Positions 61,880-64,000 of a stretch of 64,000 bases of DNA are shown in pieces. Numbering within the stretch: position 1 is the first letter of the stretch; each line of letters opens with the position of its first letter. Below the pieces are notes generated by a model that did no database searches, was not told the DNA's origin, and worked only from the letters and a program-made list of their open reading frames with translations. The DNA comes from Bradyrhizobium jicamae (GTDB taxonomy: Bacteria; Pseudomonadota; Alphaproteobacteria; Rhizobiales; Xanthobacteraceae): NCBI RefSeq assembly GCF_001440395.1, contig NZ_LLXZ01000004.1, positions 1 through 64,000 of the forward strand, written 5' to 3'. A program made the translations under genes and the position numbers.

Positions 61880-62914
61880 ATGACTATGACTGGAAGGATC
61901 CTCACCAACATCGTTGCCGCCGCCGGCTTCGCCGGTCTCGGACTCATAGGAGGCGTGCAGGCGCAGGAATTCGGCTCGCCCGAATTGATCGCGGCGGCGA
62001 AGGCCGAAGGCAAGCTGGTGTTCTACACCGCGAATTTCGCCGAGGTCGAACAGCAGGTCATCAAGGCCTTCAACAAGCGCTTCCCCGAGATTAAGGTCGA
62101 GATGGTGCGCGCGCCCGGCGGCCAGTTGATCACGCGTGTGAAGACCGAGGCCGCGGCCGGCAAGCTGATCGCCGACGTGGTCGATCATTCCGACCGGGCG
62201 CTGATGCAGCCGATGGCCGACATGTTCCAGCCCTATGCGCCGCCGAACGCGGCCGACTACAATCCCGACGCGCAGATCGCGCCGCAGCTGTGGCCGCGCG
62301 CCACGCTGGTATGGTCGATCGCCTACAATACCGAGCTGGTCAAGAACCCGCCCAAGACCTGGATGGACCTCACCAAGCCCGAATACAACAAGCTGACCGG
62401 GCAGGTGATCGCCCCGTCAGGCGGCACCACATGGACCCGGGTGATGTTCGAGCGCCAGGTGCTCGGCGAGGATTACTGGGCCAAGCAGGCCGCGACCCGT
62501 CCGGTGCTGTATCCATCGGGCGCGCCGATGTCGGATTCGCTGGTGCGCGGCGAAATCGCCATGGGACCGTTGCTCTACAACGCGATCTATCCGAAGCAGA
62601 AGGACGGCGCGCCGATCCAGATCTTCTTCCCGCCCGAGGGCGCACCGGTCAATCCCTACGCCACCGGCATTCCGAAGACCGCCGCGCATCCCAATGCCGC
62701 AAAACTGTTTCTCAACTGGTGCCTGTCGAAAGAGGGCCAGACCTTCATGATCAAGGAGCTCGGCAATCTCACTTCCTTGAAGGTGCCGCCGGCCTATCCG
62801 GAAGGCTTCGATCCCAAGGTGGTCAAGGTCTGGTTCCCCAAGTTCGACGAGTATGTGAAGTTGCACACGGCCTGGGTCGCCGAGTGGAACAAGACCTACG
62901 GCTACGCGCAATGA
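61880..62914 (+). CDS. Extracellular substrate-binding protein of the Fbp/Pot type
   Basis: This encodes 344 residues from ATG 61880, preceded by GGGAGG. A signal peptide (MTGRILTNIVAAAGFAGLGL, ending VQA-QE) leads to the mature start FGSPELIAAAKAEGKLVFYTANFAEVEQQVIKAF, characteristic of FbpA-like type-II binding proteins. The tandem Tyr pair that binds iron in FbpA is not obvious in PLLYNAIYPKQKDG, so an iron ligand is doubtful. It sits 25 bases after the permease gene. Confidence 0.9.
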   Translation: MTMTGRILTNIVAAAGFAGLGLIGGVQAQEFGSPELIAAAKAEGKLVFYTANFAEVEQQVIKAFNKRFPEIKVEMVRAPGGQLITRVKTEAAAGKLIADVVDHSDRALMQPMADMFQPYAPPNAADYNPDAQIAPQLWPRATLVWSIAYNTELVKNPPKTWMDLTKPEYNKLTGQVIAPSGGTTWTRVMFERQVLGEDYWAKQAATRPVLYPSGAPMSDSLVRGEIAMGPLLYNAIYPKQKDGAPIQIFFPPEGAPVNPYATGIPKTAAHPNAAKLFLNWCLSKEGQTFMIKELGNLTSLKVPPAYPEGFDPKVVKVWFPKFDEYVKLHTAWVAEWNKTYGYAQ

Positions 62915-62942
62915 TCGTCACAGCATTGGAATTGTCGGACCG

Positions 62943-64000
62943 ATGACGGCGACCCTCGAAGTTACCGACCTGCGCAAGCAGTTTGCGATTGGCCGGCCGG
63001 CGATCGACGGCGTCAGTTTCGGCGTGCCGGCCGGCGAGATCGTAGTACTGCTCGGCCCCTCCGGCTGCGGCAAGACCACGACGCTGCGCTGCGTCGCCGG
63101 GCTGGAGCATCCGACATCGGGTGAGATCAGCATTGCCGGCAAGGTCGTCTCGTCACCCGAACGCGGCATTCTGGTGCCGCCGCGGTTACGCGATCTCGGG
63201 ATGGTGTTCCAGTCCTACGCGGTGTGGCCGCATATGACGGTGCGGCAGAACGTGGTCTATCCGCTCAAGCACCGCAAACTCTCTCGCGCGGACGCCCGCC
63301 GCAAGGTCGACGAGGCGCTCGAACTGGTCGGCCTGTCGGAATATGCCGAGCGGCCGGTGGTCGCATTGTCAGGCGGCCAGATGCAGCGCGTGGCGCTCGC
63401 GCGCAGCATCGTCTACCGGCCGCAACTGCTGCTGCTCGACGAGCCCTTGTCGAACCTCGATGCAAAGCTGCGCCTTCGGCTGCGTGATGACCTTCGCGTC
63501 ATCCTCAAGCAAACCGGCATGACGGCGCTGTACGTCACCCATGACCAGGCTGAGGCGGTGGTGCTGGGCGACCGCATCGGCGTGATGCGCGACGGCAGGC
63601 TGTTGCAGATGGATACGCCTGACGCGATCTATAACCGTCCGGCGGATCTGTTCGTCGCCAACTTCACCGGCGCGACCAACGAACTCGCCGGCACGCTGGT
63701 GTCGCGCAACGGCCAATTCGGCACGGTCGATTTCGGCGAGGGACGGCGCGGCGAGGTGGCCCTGCTGCATCCGCTCGGCCCGGACGAAAAGGTACGCATC
63801 GCGCTGCGGCCGGAAAACATCACCATCGGCCCGCACAACGGCGCCAACATCTTTTCCGCCCGCGTGCTCGACCGCCGCTATCAGGGCACGCAGACGGCTT
63901 ACGGCATCGAACTGTTCGGCCGGCGGCTGGAGGTGGTCGAACTCGGCACCGCGGCCCGCCATCAGGTCGGCGTCGAGACCCAGGTCTCGCTGCCGAAGGA
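62943..64000 (+). CDS. ABC transporter ATP-binding protein with TOBE-type C-terminus, 5' part
   Basis: The frame is open from ATG 62943 to the window edge (352 residues seen); the stop lies outside. Walker A GPSGCGKTT, LSGGQMQR signature, Walker B LLLLDEPLSNLDAK and VTHDQAEAV are all intact. A C-terminal region beginning FTGATNELAGTLVSRNGQFG and ALRPENI is the regulatory TOBE-like domain of the FbpC/PotA/UgpC group. It completes the importer operon with 28 bases from the binding-protein stop. Confidence 0.93.
   Translation, partial: MTATLEVTDLRKQFAIGRPAIDGVSFGVPAGEIVVLLGPSGCGKTTTLRCVAGLEHPTSGEISIAGKVVSSPERGILVPPRLRDLGMVFQSYAVWPHMTVRQNVVYPLKHRKLSRADARRKVDEALELVGLSEYAERPVVALSGGQMQRVALARSIVYRPQLLLLDEPLSNLDAKLRLRLRDDLRVILKQTGMTALYVTHDQAEAVVLGDRIGVMRDGRLLQMDTPDAIYNRPADLFVANFTGATNELAGTLVSRNGQFGTVDFGEGRRGEVALLHPLGPDEKVRIALRPENITIGPHNGANIFSARVLDRRYQGTQTAYGIELFGRRLEVVELGTAARHQVGVETQVSLPK

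Noticed and set aside
60229..62013. 594-residue minus-strand frame over the ABC permease
   Set aside because: It is composed of low-complexity His/Arg/Glu/Asp-rich sequence, antisense to a well-supported permease.
61880..62914. Naming this binding protein a ferric-iron protein FbpA
   Set aside because: The tandem tyrosines that bind iron are not evident and no Fur box was seen, so only the broader class is given.
1..64000. CRISPR arrays, rRNA, tRNA, insertion sequences, prophage genes
   Set aside because: On reading both strands I found no direct-repeat/spacer array, no tRNA-like cloverleaf or rRNA sequence, and no transposase or integrase frame. A tRNA scan would be needed to be certain.

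Overview
The window is GC-rich alphaproteobacterial DNA. Gene content points to Bradyrhizobium or a close relative: many ABC uptake systems, amidohydrolases, acyl-CoA enzymes, Mo-hydroxylases, a partial sox cluster and several families of long dispersed inverted repeats. I saw no rRNA, tRNA, CRISPR array, prophage or insertion sequence. It reads as chromosomal catabolic territory with about 50 protein genes, mostly in short operons.

Layout. 1-5.7 kb: the 3' end of a hydantoinase A gene, a small secreted protein, a Liv-type binding protein, an enolase-superfamily enzyme and a cytosine-deaminase-like amidohydrolase. 5.9-11.7 kb: an NTF2-like protein, a GntR/FCD regulator, a NitT/TauT-type ABC transporter with a possible sigma-54 promoter, and a second amidohydrolase. 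11.8-15.2 kb: a single-chain biotin-dependent acyl-CoA carboxylase. 15.3-20.4 kb: a Baeyer-Villiger-type monooxygenase divergent from a CYP153-like P450, a GMC oxidoreductase and a frameshifted small-subunit gene. 20.5-25.1 kb: an HtrA-like protease, an alpha/beta hydrolase, MetY and PncB.

25.2-37.8 kb and 48.9-51.0 kb hold the most interesting system, an apparent nicotinate-catabolism regulon. NicA/NicB-like nicotinate dehydrogenase (with fused cytochrome c domains) is divergent from an operon encoding 6-hydroxynicotinate reductase (Hnr), an ApbE-like UPF0280 protein, a DUF1185 protein, a complete Liv-type ABC transporter and a MarR regulator. Enamidase and a ferredoxin-NADP reductase sit divergently 12 kb away. 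All the promoter regions carry copies of one palindrome, consensus CRTTYGTRTACRAAYG, placed on or next to plausible -35/-10 elements. The gene set matches the reductive route known biochemically from Azorhizobium: nicotinate to 6-hydroxynicotinate to 1,4,5,6-tetrahydro-6-oxonicotinate to 2-formylglutarate and on to glutarate. The UPF0280 protein overlaps hnr by ATGA and is a candidate for the factor that attaches the covalent flavin of Hnr.

37.8-48.7 kb: a SBP56/methanethiol-oxidase-like protein with a membrane protein, two divergent TetR-led operons with an AidB-like acyl-CoA dehydrogenase and three crotonases, a DUF4399 protein, an adenylate cyclase fused to a formylglycine-generating-enzyme-like domain, and a small membrane protein. 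51.0-57.3 kb: one minus-strand operon joining a Tat-exported Mo-hydroxylase, FccAB-like flavocytochrome and soxXYZA, without soxB or soxCD. 57.5-64 kb: a MarR regulator divergent from a DUF1772 protein, an MFS exporter, and an Fbp/Pot-type ABC transporter that runs off the right edge.
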